From Borrelia coriaceae (GTDB lineage Bacteria > Spirochaetota > Spirochaetia > Borreliales > Borreliaceae): a DNA stretch of 39,066 nt. Location: positions 1-39,066 of the forward strand of contig NZ_CP075098.1 in the NCBI RefSeq assembly GCF_023035295.1. The letters run 5' to 3'. The notes below the pieces were generated by a model. The model saw only the letters and a list, made by a program, of their open reading frames with translations, was not told where the DNA came from and made no database searches. A program made the position numbers and the translations under genes. Every line of letters begins with the position of its first letter. Position 1 is the stretch's first letter. Shown here in pieces: positions 9,401 to 17,073 of this stretch.

Positions 9401-9583
9401 AGCATTATAAACCGTATTAAAACCGACCCCAGCCTTAGTTGCATGTTCTAATTTTGATTTTAAATCTTTTAAGTTCTCAAATTCTTCATATGCAATGTTT
9501 TTAAGCGCACTAGATATCTCATCCAATTTAGACTCATTACTAGTATTAATTGAAATAGGAATTACAATCTCATCAAGTGTCAT
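6458..9583 (-). CDS. Phage tail tape measure protein
   Basis: At 1041 aa this is the longest gene here and sits directly after the two-frame tail assembly chaperone, the canonical tape measure position. Residues about 130-330 resemble the conserved tape-measure N-terminal region (GEETLFTGEAISNAAKTM, then the LAEVYSKVEAGN and KLGFNELSNALKK blocks). Hydrophobic stretches lie at about 345-480. Long coiled coils follow at about 520-880 (repeated LKEQEKATRDL / YEEQEKAMRKL blocks). The C-terminal VIINNYNFNGDVLDADKL is typical of tape measures. It sets tail length and acts in DNA ejection. The ATG overlaps the previous stop by 4 bases. It ends the operon; no distal tail or baseplate genes follow. 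Confidence 0.9.
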   Translation of the reverse strand: MTLDEIVIPISINTSNESKLDEISSALKNIAYEEFENLKDLKSKLEHATKAGVGFNTVYNALLANTEKSSKNFKNLANSIKGVGDKSSNIKSLSSTLKGVGKSLFDVKAFSNKAAQALDQLAVSALPITLVIKVVERIGSAITGVFTGALDSLASFNEEVSVFSDMLGDTEVGKVLADDIRAFGEETLFTGEAISNAAKTMLSYGAAASEVSERMRMFGEAAGGSSAGLEKLAEVYSKVEAGNNIALEDLSELRNVGVDITDILAKEAEDAGSSLFKMASDGKLGFNELSNALKKATSEGGKFYGNTARGAKTLAEAQLQTFKMSQKLFLELGKALEPMMIGFEKLKQALLLGIVVPITKVASATIFLFNKYVEFYKYMGGTVVSGFKLWFNTLMIGFNKIKELVSYVIGTLTLGFKLLFNTMMTGFRKAQEWIHSSILTPLSNISESVMELLGKLKNLVSYVTIKFVSGFKIALDPIIEMFKKLTNWVTNLWDKMKGFWGVSKDSEQKTNTSLSNDEGGKKKDEPDRVKKLNDNLIKDYKALQEQIFIRQREVALKPLKEQEKATRDLQATINAKNKEFIKRYGKSFNSLTADNQKTLANVEKEVSNFAKSNFSFVSEHKDLQNEISKLSRDILVLPYEEQEKAMRKLANDINKKKEEFVSKYLKSFDTLNDSNKSTLLQIVKQSEQVLEESSDNFKSFFSMLLDSLLDNFSGIVNQDLGKSFAEGSGKVADTLTSSLFDVSKSMLSSTGPLGAMASAGLDFVLGIFTGFEQQRMKEIEAKRDKDLDELVKQSEVELMRLEEGFDREIAMRKEKLNELDDQYSKEIEFLKQAQSKGQISGEEFQRRIAQVESEYKSKRQQESGALTKAETSKKIEVERARKLEKLEAERIKAAAEVEKVKARWWHFGRSADIEDAQKILEEILRRIARVKSAGSVEEIKLARKGAIFKSTRPTYMPGLRLMTSEMGQSELIRVTPAPIDENLRNIEARIIAEEINKIQQSERKSPVIINNYNFNGDVLDADKLVRMLKAREHSIGFRMSE

Positions 9584-9858
9584 TTACCCACACTCTCACT
9601 TTCAAGTTTTTTAATATAAAGATTAAGCTCCCTAAAAACAAGTACAAACCAGTAATTTTGATCATAAAGGCCTCCTTGACATGGAAGGCTTTTAACATTT
9701 CTTGAGAGAAGGGCTTGGCCAATTAAATATGCTAAAGAATCTTCATTATAATTAATCCAACTCATCTCACGCTTCATACTCTTTACAAACTCTGAATTTA
9801 TCTTATCTGAATACTTTAAGACTTGGTTGTAGTGGTCTTTTTTGACGATGTAGTGCAA
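9580..9858 (-). CDS. Tail assembly chaperone, downstream (-1) frame
   Basis: This frame lies exactly in the -1 frame relative to the preceding 159-aa gene and overlaps it. Its own candidate start is only a TTG within the overlap. The preceding frame carries two A-AAA-AAG slippery heptamers inside the region where both frames are open, so the product is most likely a ~238-aa fusion made by -1 frameshifting, as for lambda gpG-T and many siphophages. The unique part ends YIKKLESESVGK and overlaps the tape measure start by 4 bases. The chaperone coats the tape measure during tail assembly. Conserved position plus slippery sites make this persuasive, but frameshifting is inferred. Confidence 0.8.
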   Translation of the reverse strand: MHYIVKKDHYNQVLKYSDKINSEFVKSMKREMSWINYNEDSLAYLIGQALLSRNVKSLPCQGGLYDQNYWFVLVFRELNLYIKKLESESVGK

Positions 9859-10295
9859 TGCGAGCTCGACTTTTTTAATGCACCCTCTGCCTTTAATGTC
9901 TCAGACACATTGTTAATCTCAACTGCTAAGTTTGAAAGCATATCTTGTAAAAGCACTGCATCTCTTTCAACCATTTCTTTAGTTACAAGATTACCATTTT
10001 GATCAAAGAGTCCTTTAAACCCCACAACATTATCTCTCCAAATTTTTTTTACAAACTCAAGTTGCTTAGTTGTAACTTCTAAAGCCACCTTAGTATCAAT
10101 CTCTTTACTAGAATTTAGTGTCAATTTTTGCAATAATTCGATTTGAAGGACTTTAATCCCCTCAATAAACCCATAATTTACACCTTCAAGTATTACAAAT
10201 GCGTCTTTACTTTCAACCACATTTCCATTTCTTCTTATATAATCTGGAATATAAGGCAACTCAATACGTCCTGACAAATTAACATTAATAACCAT
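9816..10295 (-). CDS. Tail assembly chaperone, zero-frame product
   Basis: A 159-aa protein between tail tube and tape measure genes, the usual place of the short tail chaperone. The body is mixed alpha/beta and helical (VERDAVLLQDMLSNLAVEIN). The tail is low-complexity, KKSSSHCTTSSKKTTTTKS, which encodes the overlap and slippery sites. ATG is preceded by AAGGAG. In siphophages the short form is made in excess and a minor -1 fusion recruits the tape measure. Assignment rests on gene order, the frameshift architecture and size; family-level similarity was not computed. Confidence 0.75.
   Translation of the reverse strand: MVINVNLSGRIELPYIPDYIRRNGNVVESKDAFVILEGVNYGFIEGIKVLQIELLQKLTLNSSKEIDTKVALEVTTKQLEFVKKIWRDNVVGFKGLFDQNGNLVTKEMVERDAVLLQDMLSNLAVEINNVSETLKAEGALKKSSSHCTTSSKKTTTTKS
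9837..9876 (-). promoter_or_regulatory. Two -1 ribosomal frameshift heptamers
   Basis: In the zero frame, codons TTA-AAA-AAG (heptamer 9870-9876) and TCA-AAA-AAG (heptamer 9837-9843) each present A-AAA-AAG, the classic -1 slippery site also used by E. coli dnaX. A GAGGG Shine-Dalgarno-like stretch lies just upstream of the first heptamer. Slipping at either site gives the same 238-residue length. A weak TCTTA/TAAGA stem lies downstream of the second. Confidence 0.75.
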
Positions 10296-10314
10296 AAAAC
10301 TACATTCTCCTTAA

Positions 10315-11136
10315 TTAAATTTCAAAAAACACCGCATCTTTAATATAGTCATAAGACATTGAAACTAACGGTTTTGAAAGGGTAACTTCACATTTAAGAT
10401 CAATTTTTTGATTTGATAAATCCTGACTTGGACTAAATGTTGCTATTTGTCCTTCAGCAGCAATAAACTTAGTACGCTGATCCTCACTTTGAATCTGATT
10501 TACAAAAAGAACAAAAAATTCATAATTGCGTGGAAGTAGTTGCTTACCAATCTCATAATTCCCACTATCAGGCTTATTTACTATATCTCTTGTTATAAAA
10601 TGTGAACGTTCTATATAAGTCTCAAGTAATTCTTCCTTATTAGCAACAGTTTCTCTAACAGAATATCCTGAAAACTCAACTGTTTGTTCTGGAACCTTTC
10701 CAATAGCTGAAATTGAACCACAAACTGTCTTTAGTGTCTCAGTAGCCTTAGTTGAATTGATTGCATACGAATAACCAATACAATATGTTCTAAAAAGCAA
10801 TACTTCAATCTCATCATTATCACCAAAAGCTTTTTTAAAATCTTCGTACATTGAATCGTGATAGTAAAAAACACTACCCTCTTTAAAATCAAAATTTGCT
10901 AGTTTTGAATTTAAACTCAAGCTCTTAACTCTAAACACACATTCTTTAATTGATTTCCATTTACTAGGTTTAGTAAATGAGAGTGGCAAATCTTTTACAA
11001 CCAAGTCTTTAGGCAATCCCCCTTCAATAGGAGCACTATCCTTGATCTGCGCCCCCTTAAAATTCCACTTGAATTTAGGTATATTTACTGATACTAAAAC
11101 CGCACCAGATGGCATTTTTAACTTTTGTTCTGCCAT
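10315..11136 (-). CDS. Probable major tail tube protein
   Basis: A 273-aa protein between the tail terminator candidate and the tail assembly chaperone, where the tail tube gene sits in siphophage operons. It is beta-rich with alternating hydrophobic strands (AVLVSVNIPKFKWNF, DLKCEVTLSKPLVSMSYDYI) and has no signal peptide or TM. ATG has AAGGAG upstream. It would polymerise around the tape measure to form the tail lumen. No sheath gene is seen, so the tail is predicted non-contractile. Assignment comes from gene order and strand-rich composition. Confidence 0.65.
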   Translation of the reverse strand: MAEQKLKMPSGAVLVSVNIPKFKWNFKGAQIKDSAPIEGGLPKDLVVKDLPLSFTKPSKWKSIKECVFRVKSLSLNSKLANFDFKEGSVFYYHDSMYEDFKKAFGDNDEIEVLLFRTYCIGYSYAINSTKATETLKTVCGSISAIGKVPEQTVEFSGYSVRETVANKEELLETYIERSHFITRDIVNKPDSGNYEIGKQLLPRNYEFFVLFVNQIQSEDQRTKFIAAEGQIATFSPSQDLSNQKIDLKCEVTLSKPLVSMSYDYIKDAVFFEI

Positions 11137-11209
11137 TAATCTTCTCCTTAATTAAACTTAAAAAAATTTAAAAACAAATTATCTCTACATATGCTTCCAA
11201 AAGCATCAT

Positions 11210-11632
11210 TTAACACCCCAAATCACTGCTATTAAGCCTAATCCCAAGCTTAGATCTAATTACAGTTACCATATTTACATCCTCTAAATCTTCACCTGAC
11301 ACTTGTGAGTCATCAATACTAAATGACTCAAGAGAATAATTTGAAACTAAAAAATTAACTATTAAAGTTGCAATCTCAAGACCAAGCGTCGGGTGATCAC
11401 TACAATGTGTATAAACTAAAAAATCAAGACTTAATGCAAAAGAATAGTTTTTACATTTAAAGACAACTTCCCCTATGCTCTTTAATGCAAAAACTACAAC
11501 CGGCAGTTTTAACGTCGTACAAGTATAAATCTCAGATTTATAGTAAATTTGGGTTGTTGTCAATTTGCTATAAAATAAATAATTCTTCAAATCCTTCTTG
11601 AATGTACTAAGAAATTGTTCTATAAACTTCAT
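11210..11632 (-). CDS. Probable tail terminator / tail completion protein
   Basis: A 140-aa protein whose ATG overlaps the stop of the preceding gene by 4 bases (ATGA), implying coupled translation. It lies between the gp10-like protein and the tail tube, the usual tail-terminator slot. The start MKFIEQFLSTFKKDLKNYL is a helix followed by strands, as in terminator proteins that cap the tail tube. No catalytic motif is visible. The gene also resembles in size the Borrelia phage DUF families, but I cannot name which one. Confidence 0.55.
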   Translation of the reverse strand: MKFIEQFLSTFKKDLKNYLFYSKLTTTQIYYKSEIYTCTTLKLPVVVFALKSIGEVVFKCKNYSFALSLDFLVYTHCSDHPTLGLEIATLIVNFLVSNYSLESFSIDDSQVSGEDLEDVNMVTVIRSKLGIRLNSSDLGC

Positions 11633-12024
11633 TTAAGCAAATCCTTAGCATTTCTTACAAGATTTACTTTCCAATTTGTATATTTCTTAGATGCACCCTT
11701 AGATTTAATTTTAAGCCATATAGGAACAGCTGCCGCCTCAAGCCCTTTATAAGAAGCCCAATTTCTAATCTTTGATAAACTAGGCTTTGGAAAATTAAGG
11801 CCATAAACCGCACCTGAATCTAACATATCTGAAAGCTGTGATCCAACTTTAATCCTAATATCAAAACCCTTAAGCGACTCTTGTGCTTCAATATTAGATA
11901 TGTCTTTAAGCCTTCCTGGAATCTGAGTCTTTAGAACATCAAAATTCTTCCTTATCTTAAATCCAATAAAACTTTTAACCCTTTCAAAGATCGATTTTTT
12001 TATATCAAATCTAATATCACTCAA
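11629..12024 (-). CDS. HK97 gp10-like neck / tail completion protein
   Basis: A 131-aa protein. The segment SGAVYGLNFPKPSLSKIRNW, then AAAVPIWLKIKSKGASKKYT, resembles the HK97 gp10 pattern (variable N-terminal helix, YG.P...P.L..W, then ..A..I..KI...G). It lies three genes after the capsid, as expected for a head-tail joining protein. The likely start is TTG, with a poorly spaced G-rich ribosome site. It overlaps the next gene by 4 bases. Role: joins the completed tail to the head. Confidence 0.6.
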   Translation of the reverse strand: MSDIRFDIKKSIFERVKSFIGFKIRKNFDVLKTQIPGRLKDISNIEAQESLKGFDIRIKVGSQLSDMLDSGAVYGLNFPKPSLSKIRNWASYKGLEAAAVPIWLKIKSKGASKKYTNWKVNLVRNAKDLLK

Positions 12025-12038
12025 ATTTAAAAGGCCCC

Positions 12039-12398
12039 CTAACCAATACTCAAAAAAGCACCACCATCAACCCTAGGAAAAAGCAAATCAAGCTGATCAA
12101 GTACTTGTCTAAACTTACAATCCTTCTGTTGCCCAGCCTTAGCACATCTAGAATTAAAAACTTCTGGATATACAACATCAAGCAATATAAATAACCAATT
12201 ATTGTAAGCGTCACCTTTAATATAATAAAGTTTTAAAATTGACTTTGAATAACGCAAACACTCACAAAGCTGCAATTTAAGGCCTTGTGGGATATCTAGC
12301 TTACCATCTTCTCTAATGCATGTCATACGCAAAGATTCTAGAGAAGTTATACTTATCCACATCTTTAAAATGTCATCATCTCTAATTTTACGACTCAT
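12039..12398 (-). CDS. Probable head-tail adaptor
   Basis: A 119-aa, mostly helical protein directly after the major capsid gene, where siphophages encode the gp6-like adaptor. It has three cysteines (LCECLRY, SRCAKAG, DCKFRQ) and ends in LLFPRVDGGAFLSIG. No motif identifies it directly, so the call is positional. ATG start; only a weak ribosome site is seen. It is 14 bases from the next gene in the operon. Confidence 0.5.
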   Translation of the reverse strand: MSRKIRDDDILKMWISITSLESLRMTCIREDGKLDIPQGLKLQLCECLRYSKSILKLYYIKGDAYNNWLFILLDVVYPEVFNSRCAKAGQQKDCKFRQVLDQLDLLFPRVDGGAFLSIG

Positions 12399-12433
12399 CT
12401 TAAGTTAATTGCCTTCTTAAGCCAAAATTAATA

Positions 12434-13270
12434 TTAAGTTGTAATAGTAATCTCAACAACTTCTTGTGGATGGAAATGAATAACTCCTGCTGATTCCATT
12501 GAAGCATGAATATAATCACCATCAGGCCCTGCAAAACGTCTAAAGAATATTTCAGGAATCATTGGAACAAACATTACTTCAGGATTTGGCTCATAAAGAA
12601 TTGGATGTTCAAGACCTTTAAATATTGAAGTTACTATATTATGGTCTTTTAAAAGCGCATCTTTTACTGTTATGTACTGTGGTTCACTATAAAGATCTAC
12701 TAATAAATGTGAAAATTTATGTGGTAAGAGTAGATGATAAAACCCATCAAGTTTTTCCTTATACTTCTCAGATTCACGTTTAGCCTCTACAACCTTTTGA
12801 TGCAATGCGCTCCCAGTAATTAGTGATGCAGCAGTCGTAGTACTAGCTATCTTACTCCTTCCCTTAAGTGTTGCAATCCCTTCCATCTTAATTGCTGGCT
12901 TTCCAAAAATAATTGAATGATACGCATCCTTCATAAGCCCAAGTTCCAAATTAGCCTTAACCTCATCCTCACTCATAGAACCATACATCAAATCCTTAAG
13001 TGATATTCGCTGTACTGTATCAAATACATGCATTTTATATGCCATTTCTTGAAAGAACATACTACTTCTTCCAATCTCATTACTATAATCTCCAAAACTT
13101 GCTGTAACATTATGTTCTAATACTGCCTTACGAGCAACATAATATCCTTGTCTAAGCTCACTTCTATTTATGATCTTGTAAGGCATTAACTCCTCAAGTC
13201 CATCCCTTGCAAGCTGCACAATATCTCCACTGTAAGTACCGCTTGACTCTACAAAAATACTTCTACTCAA
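12434..13270 (-). CDS. Major capsid protein (HK97 fold, probable)
   Basis: A 278-aa protein following the scaffold and decoration-like genes, the canonical capsid position. The N-terminus reads SGDIVQLARDGLEELMPYKI. The middle is helical. The end, MFVPMIPEIFFRRFAGPDGD then IHFHPQEVVEITITT, resembles the terminal beta strands and P-domain of HK97-like capsids of the DUF2184 type. It is short, with no N-terminal delta domain, consistent with a separate scaffold. TTG start with GGAGG eight bases upstream. Confidence 0.7.
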   Translation of the reverse strand: MSRSIFVESSGTYSGDIVQLARDGLEELMPYKIINRSELRQGYYVARKAVLEHNVTASFGDYSNEIGRSSMFFQEMAYKMHVFDTVQRISLKDLMYGSMSEDEVKANLELGLMKDAYHSIIFGKPAIKMEGIATLKGRSKIASTTTAASLITGSALHQKVVEAKRESEKYKEKLDGFYHLLLPHKFSHLLVDLYSEPQYITVKDALLKDHNIVTSIFKGLEHPILYEPNPEVMFVPMIPEIFFRRFAGPDGDYIHASMESAGVIHFHPQEVVEITITT

Positions 13271-13304
13271 TCTTTAATCCTCCTAACCTATAATTAACCT
13301 ATAT

Positions 13305-13829
13305 CTATGCTGTAAACTTCCTACTACCACTAGAATCATATTCAGGACCAATCTGAATGTCTAATAGCACTAACCTTCCAACTCTATCACTACTAGTAGC
13401 ACCTAAATCCTTGATCCTACCAACTTGAACCCCTCCCTTACCATCACTTACAAACTTGCCTTCTTTAAAAAATACGTACTGACCAATCTTAGGATCTAAA
13501 TACAGCGCATCAAGAGTGATTACCACTTCTCCAAATCTCCTAATAGGAACCAATTCGCCTGGCAAGTAATTACAACTCTCATGCGATGCTATGTTTGTCT
13601 TTCTAAGAGCAAATCCACGAATAAAGTCTGATTCTTGAATACTAGATGTTGCTTTTTTAACTAAAACATCACCCATAGGGGACGATTTACTTGCTATTAC
13701 CAAATCTCCAGGACCTATAGCCTCTGATCCAATATCAACTATTCCAGTCTCAGTTTGATGAAGGCCTGATTTGTGCTCAAATCCTGGTAAAAAATTCTTC
13801 TCTGTCTTAGTAAAATCAAAATTAGGCAT
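13305..13829 (-). CDS. Capsid decoration-like structural protein
   Basis: A 174-aa beta-rich, glycine-rich protein encoded between scaffold and major capsid. It has repeated turns such as GSEAIGPGDLVIASKSSPMGD and a PGELVPIRRFGEVVITLD strand pair, the barrel-like pattern of head decoration proteins. It may correspond to Borrelia DUF228, which I cannot confirm. ATG lies 8 bases inside the end of the upstream gene with GGGAGG in the overlap. Expected role: stabilises the expanded head. Confidence 0.6.
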   Translation of the reverse strand: MPNFDFTKTEKNFLPGFEHKSGLHQTETGIVDIGSEAIGPGDLVIASKSSPMGDVLVKKATSSIQESDFIRGFALRKTNIASHESCNYLPGELVPIRRFGEVVITLDALYLDPKIGQYVFFKEGKFVSDGKGGVQVGRIKDLGATSSDRVGRLVLLDIQIGPEYDSSGSRKFTA

Positions 13830-14400
13830 TTACAACCTCCCTAGTAACAAGTCGATCCTTATGTCTTTGTGCTTTAGTATTATTTATAATCTGACCAACA
13901 TACCTATTACGAGCATTAACCATTTGCTTGTAAGCTGTAAGTTCTTGTACAAGCAAACTTATATTATCAATCTGTGAATCAAGATCACCCGATTCATCAA
14001 CCTTAAATTTGATGCTATATTTCTTTTTCATAGCATCTAAGAATGCCAATTTTGCATCCTTAATGCTACCAGCATTAGAAAATGGGGGAGTAATTTCATA
14101 CTGCTCGCAAGCTTTCTCTAGATGTGCTAAAAGCTTAGAATCTTTAAATGCATCAACTTCGGCTTGCTTTTCAGCTTGTTTCCTAGCTTTAATAAAATTG
14201 CTCTCAGCTTCTGCCAATCTTCTCTCAAAATCTTCCCTTGAGATCATATCTGGCAGTCTCTTAGAATCTGCAATCAATTTCTCATACTCATCAGCAGAAA
14301 TTGTTACAATGTCTTTAGCATCCTTACTACTAACATTACTAGCATCAGAAGATGAGCTACTTGATACTGATGCTTCATCCAGTAATTGTTCTCCTTTCAT
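13822..14400 (-). CDS. Phage scaffold protein
   Basis: A 192-aa protein with a serine-rich N-terminus (SVSSSSSSDASNVSS), a strong charged coiled coil at about residues 55-100 (REDFERRLAEAESNFIKARK), and a helical middle. Coiled coil, position between portal and capsid, and low aromatic content are typical of internal scaffolds (GP20/GpO-type). ATG is preceded by GGAGG with good spacing. It directs procapsid assembly around the portal and is then lost. No protease is evident nearby, so release rather than cleavage would be expected. Confidence 0.7.
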   Translation of the reverse strand: MKGEQLLDEASVSSSSSSDASNVSSKDAKDIVTISADEYEKLIADSKRLPDMISREDFERRLAEAESNFIKARKQAEKQAEVDAFKDSKLLAHLEKACEQYEITPPFSNAGSIKDAKLAFLDAMKKKYSIKFKVDESGDLDSQIDNISLLVQELTAYKQMVNARNRYVGQIINNTKAQRHKDRLVTREVVNA

Positions 14401-14468
14401 ATTTACCTCCTTTAAAAAATTAAAAAAATTATTAATTATGTTTTTACCTAATCACCTTAACACTCCTT

Positions 14469-15503
14469 TTAAACTTGCAAAAACTCCTCAAGTTCAGATT
14501 GAATTTTTAAACTTAAATCTAAATCTCCCATTTCTTTAGCCTTGCTTAAAAGCTCTGTATATAAGGCTAGAGTACGTGCGTGCTTCTCATCAATTTCTGC
14601 TTGCTCCTTTTGACTAATAGGTTTAACCGCCTTAAACTGCCAATTAGACTCAAGCCCAAATTTTTCTAGTACTGAGTTTATAAATGGGGCTACCATAAGC
14701 CTACAGATTTGCTCAATATTAAGGTAAAATATGTCATAATTCCCAACACTGCCCTCCCCAGAAGGAGATATGGGATAGAGCACTTCTTTAGGAATCCCAG
14801 AATGAAGTGTTATATCAGATACAATAATATCAAAAGCATCTCTTATAGGACTTACAGAGCGTGTAATATTTGCAATATCATCCTCTCTTCCAAGTATCAT
14901 CATCTTATGATTACTGTCTAGTACCCCTTCTATATTTTTCTTAAGCTCTGCTAAATCATAAGCAGTCATATCTTTTACTGATGGAAGGGTTGCTGACTTT
15001 AAGAAAGTAAAATTATTAACCTTTAAAAACCCTACAGTCTCATCAAGTAAAGTATTCATAATCCTACTACTCTTCTCTAATGCCCCAAAATTTAAAAATG
15101 AGGATTGCATTTTTATAATACGAGTTGGATGAATATTTTCAAAAGAATAATCATCACCATTACACACTTGCCCAAAATTAAAACAAAGACAAGGAAATCC
15201 ACACTTAAGAGGTGTACGTGGATCTTCTGAATCGGGGACTACTATGTAAAATGCGCTCACTCCAGTAAGAATTGCTTTGTAGACCATATTCTTAATAACC
15301 CCTCTAAAATTATTATCAAATAGCTTAGAAAGACCATCACCCGTTTTATGCTCAATATCTCTTGATGCTGCAAATCCTGCGTATATCTCTGCTATTTGAT
15401 GAGCAAGTCTTAAAGGGTCGCCAGTTAATGAATTGCTTGCTGGCATTAAAGGTGACTTTAGACTAGCATTCTCACTTTTTCTTAAAAATTTAAACTTAAA
15501 CAA
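14469..15503 (-). CDS. Phage portal protein (DUF1073-like)
   Basis: A 344-aa protein directly downstream of the large terminase. Residues 236-257, GIPKEVLYPISPSGEGSVGN followed by YD, match the conserved G-I-P...LF/Y...SP.G....G..D motif of DUF1073/HI1409-type portals. The upstream SFENIHPTRII block also fits. The C-terminus is helical (QKEQAEIDEKHARTLALYTE). It forms the dodecameric ring through which DNA is packaged and to which the terminase docks. It is shorter than most portals (~400-500 aa). TTG start with a strong AAGGAGG seven bases upstream. Confidence 0.85.
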   Translation of the reverse strand: MFKFKFLRKSENASLKSPLMPASNSLTGDPLRLAHQIAEIYAGFAASRDIEHKTGDGLSKLFDNNFRGVIKNMVYKAILTGVSAFYIVVPDSEDPRTPLKCGFPCLCFNFGQVCNGDDYSFENIHPTRIIKMQSSFLNFGALEKSSRIMNTLLDETVGFLKVNNFTFLKSATLPSVKDMTAYDLAELKKNIEGVLDSNHKMMILGREDDIANITRSVSPIRDAFDIIVSDITLHSGIPKEVLYPISPSGEGSVGNYDIFYLNIEQICRLMVAPFINSVLEKFGLESNWQFKAVKPISQKEQAEIDEKHARTLALYTELLSKAKEMGDLDLSLKIQSELEEFLQV

Positions 15504-15515
15504 ATACTGCCCTCC

Positions 15516-16718
15516 TTACATTAAAATTGATACTGCATTAAGAAATGCTGGAATGTACTCTAAATCCCTTTGCATAACAAGATTTGTAGCAGCACCACTA
15601 TCCCTACCTAAAGATTCATCATAATAATACTCAGTCTGGCTAAACTCTAAAACCACATCCTCAGTCTCTTCTCTTTTAACTACATTAAGATTATTAGGTA
15701 TAAGATAATCTGAGAGCACATAAAGATTACGATTTCTTGCAATTAAAGACCCCCTACCGAACTTAGAAAAAACAAATCTTAACTCTTCTCTAGCACAAGG
15801 CAAAACAAAAGTCCCTCTAAAACGTGCACACTCACTAGCATAATCTTCTCTTGAGAGTAACACTTTACTACTAGCATTAGTTACAACTGTTACTGGAAGG
15901 TAAGCAATTCTTCCAACAAGAACTTCTAGAAAGCAAACCCTATTTCCCTTAATGTGAACTCCAGTATAAAAACTGCCCTGCAACCCTGAAATAAAACTCT
16001 CATCACAAACATTAAAATCTTTTATAAACCGTGCTGTACCAAACTCAAATTCTTCTCCTAAAACCTCAATTCGAAATCCAATATCATTACCATGATACGC
16101 AAGTCTTTGTCTCTCTAGCCACAAATCAATATCTCCTCCATTTAAGAAAGGATTATCTTTATAAGTACTCTTAATAACACACACCGCAGGATTATCTTCA
16201 TTTGAAATATAACGTTTGTAAAGCCAATGCGAACTAGGTACTGGATTACTTGACATGTAAATCCTACCACCACGCTCTCTCATTGTAGGAACAAGCATTT
16301 CAATATCAGATTCAGTAAATTGATTAGCCTCCTCAAGCCATAAATCTTTAAAATGTGCATAGGATTTAAGATCCGTTGTATCATGACCACCTTCAAATAC
16401 AAATGCTCGTTTACGCCCATATATTAAATTTTTTGTCTCTATCTTAGCCTTACTCACATTAAATTCACGCCTTAAGTTATACCTATGGAGTAACTCTAAA
16501 ATTTCTTTATGAATTGACTGAATTGTTTTATTTTTCTTCTTTCTAACTGCTAAAGTATCACCGCCTTCGGGTGTAAACTTTCTCTCAAGATTTACTGTTG
16601 CAATATCATAAGTCTTCCCAGTACCACGACTTGAGTAATAAATAAAAATCTCAGCATTAGGTTTATTTTGGTATGCTTCAAAGTAAACTGGCAGTCTTTT
16701 AAATCTCAAATTATTCAC
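15516..16718 (-). CDS. terL: Phage terminase large subunit (PBSX-like)
   Basis: A 400-aa packaging motor. ATPase motifs are intact: Walker A SSRGTGKT (29-36), Walker B with tandem acids DLWLEEAN (about 125-132) and coupling motif YMSSNP (154-159). The C-terminal nuclease domain looks degenerate. The position normally occupied by the first metal-binding Asp reads YTGVHIKGN (His255), and the second-acid position reads TVVTNASS (Asn281). The GTG start overlaps the preceding gene by 8 bases. The ATPase would drive DNA into the prohead; end cutting may be impaired or done by other residues. Confidence 0.9.
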   Translation of the reverse strand: MNNLRFKRLPVYFEAYQNKPNAEIFIYYSSRGTGKTYDIATVNLERKFTPEGGDTLAVRKKKNKTIQSIHKEILELLHRYNLRREFNVSKAKIETKNLIYGRKRAFVFEGGHDTTDLKSYAHFKDLWLEEANQFTESDIEMLVPTMRERGGRIYMSSNPVPSSHWLYKRYISNEDNPAVCVIKSTYKDNPFLNGGDIDLWLERQRLAYHGNDIGFRIEVLGEEFEFGTARFIKDFNVCDESFISGLQGSFYTGVHIKGNRVCFLEVLVGRIAYLPVTVVTNASSKVLLSREDYASECARFRGTFVLPCAREELRFVFSKFGRGSLIARNRNLYVLSDYLIPNNLNVVKREETEDVVLEFSQTEYYYDESLGRDSGAATNLVMQRDLEYIPAFLNAVSILM

Positions 16719-17073
16719 TCACACTCTTATTTATAAAACTCTTAATCTCATCATCACTATAAGCGCAACTACCAAAAACTTTACTATCCTTACTACTTAA
16801 AGGTAATTTTTCTTTATTAATGATGTCTAAAACCAAATCCTCAACTTCAGATATTCCAAGCACTGCAAAAAACATTCTATATGCATGAAGACTTGTTGCT
16901 AAAACATTACTATTTGAAAATTCAAACATACGAGCAGCAAATGCCTTAAGTAATGCCTCGCGAGCACTAGAAGAATTATTCAAAGCTAAAAAATGTGCCT
17001 CAACTGATTCTTTTAATATTCTCTTATAATCAAATTCATCACTACTCAAACCAAAACTCCTTTTAATTTGCAT
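16711..17073 (-). CDS. Possible small terminase subunit
   Basis: A 120-aa, largely helical protein encoded directly upstream of and overlapping terL, the classic small-terminase slot. The N-terminus is basic (MQIKRSFG) and the middle helical (EAHFLALNNSSSAREALLKA). No clear helix-turn-helix is visible, so the call rests on position and size. Its ATG overlaps the stop of the upstream gene by one base (TAATG), indicating termination-reinitiation. A DUF603-like HTH gene elsewhere on the plasmid is an alternative small-terminase candidate. Confidence 0.45.
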   Translation of the reverse strand: MQIKRSFGLSSDEFDYKRILKESVEAHFLALNNSSSAREALLKAFAARMFEFSNSNVLATSLHAYRMFFAVLGISEVEDLVLDIINKEKLPLSSKDSKVFGSCAYSDDEIKSFINKSVSE

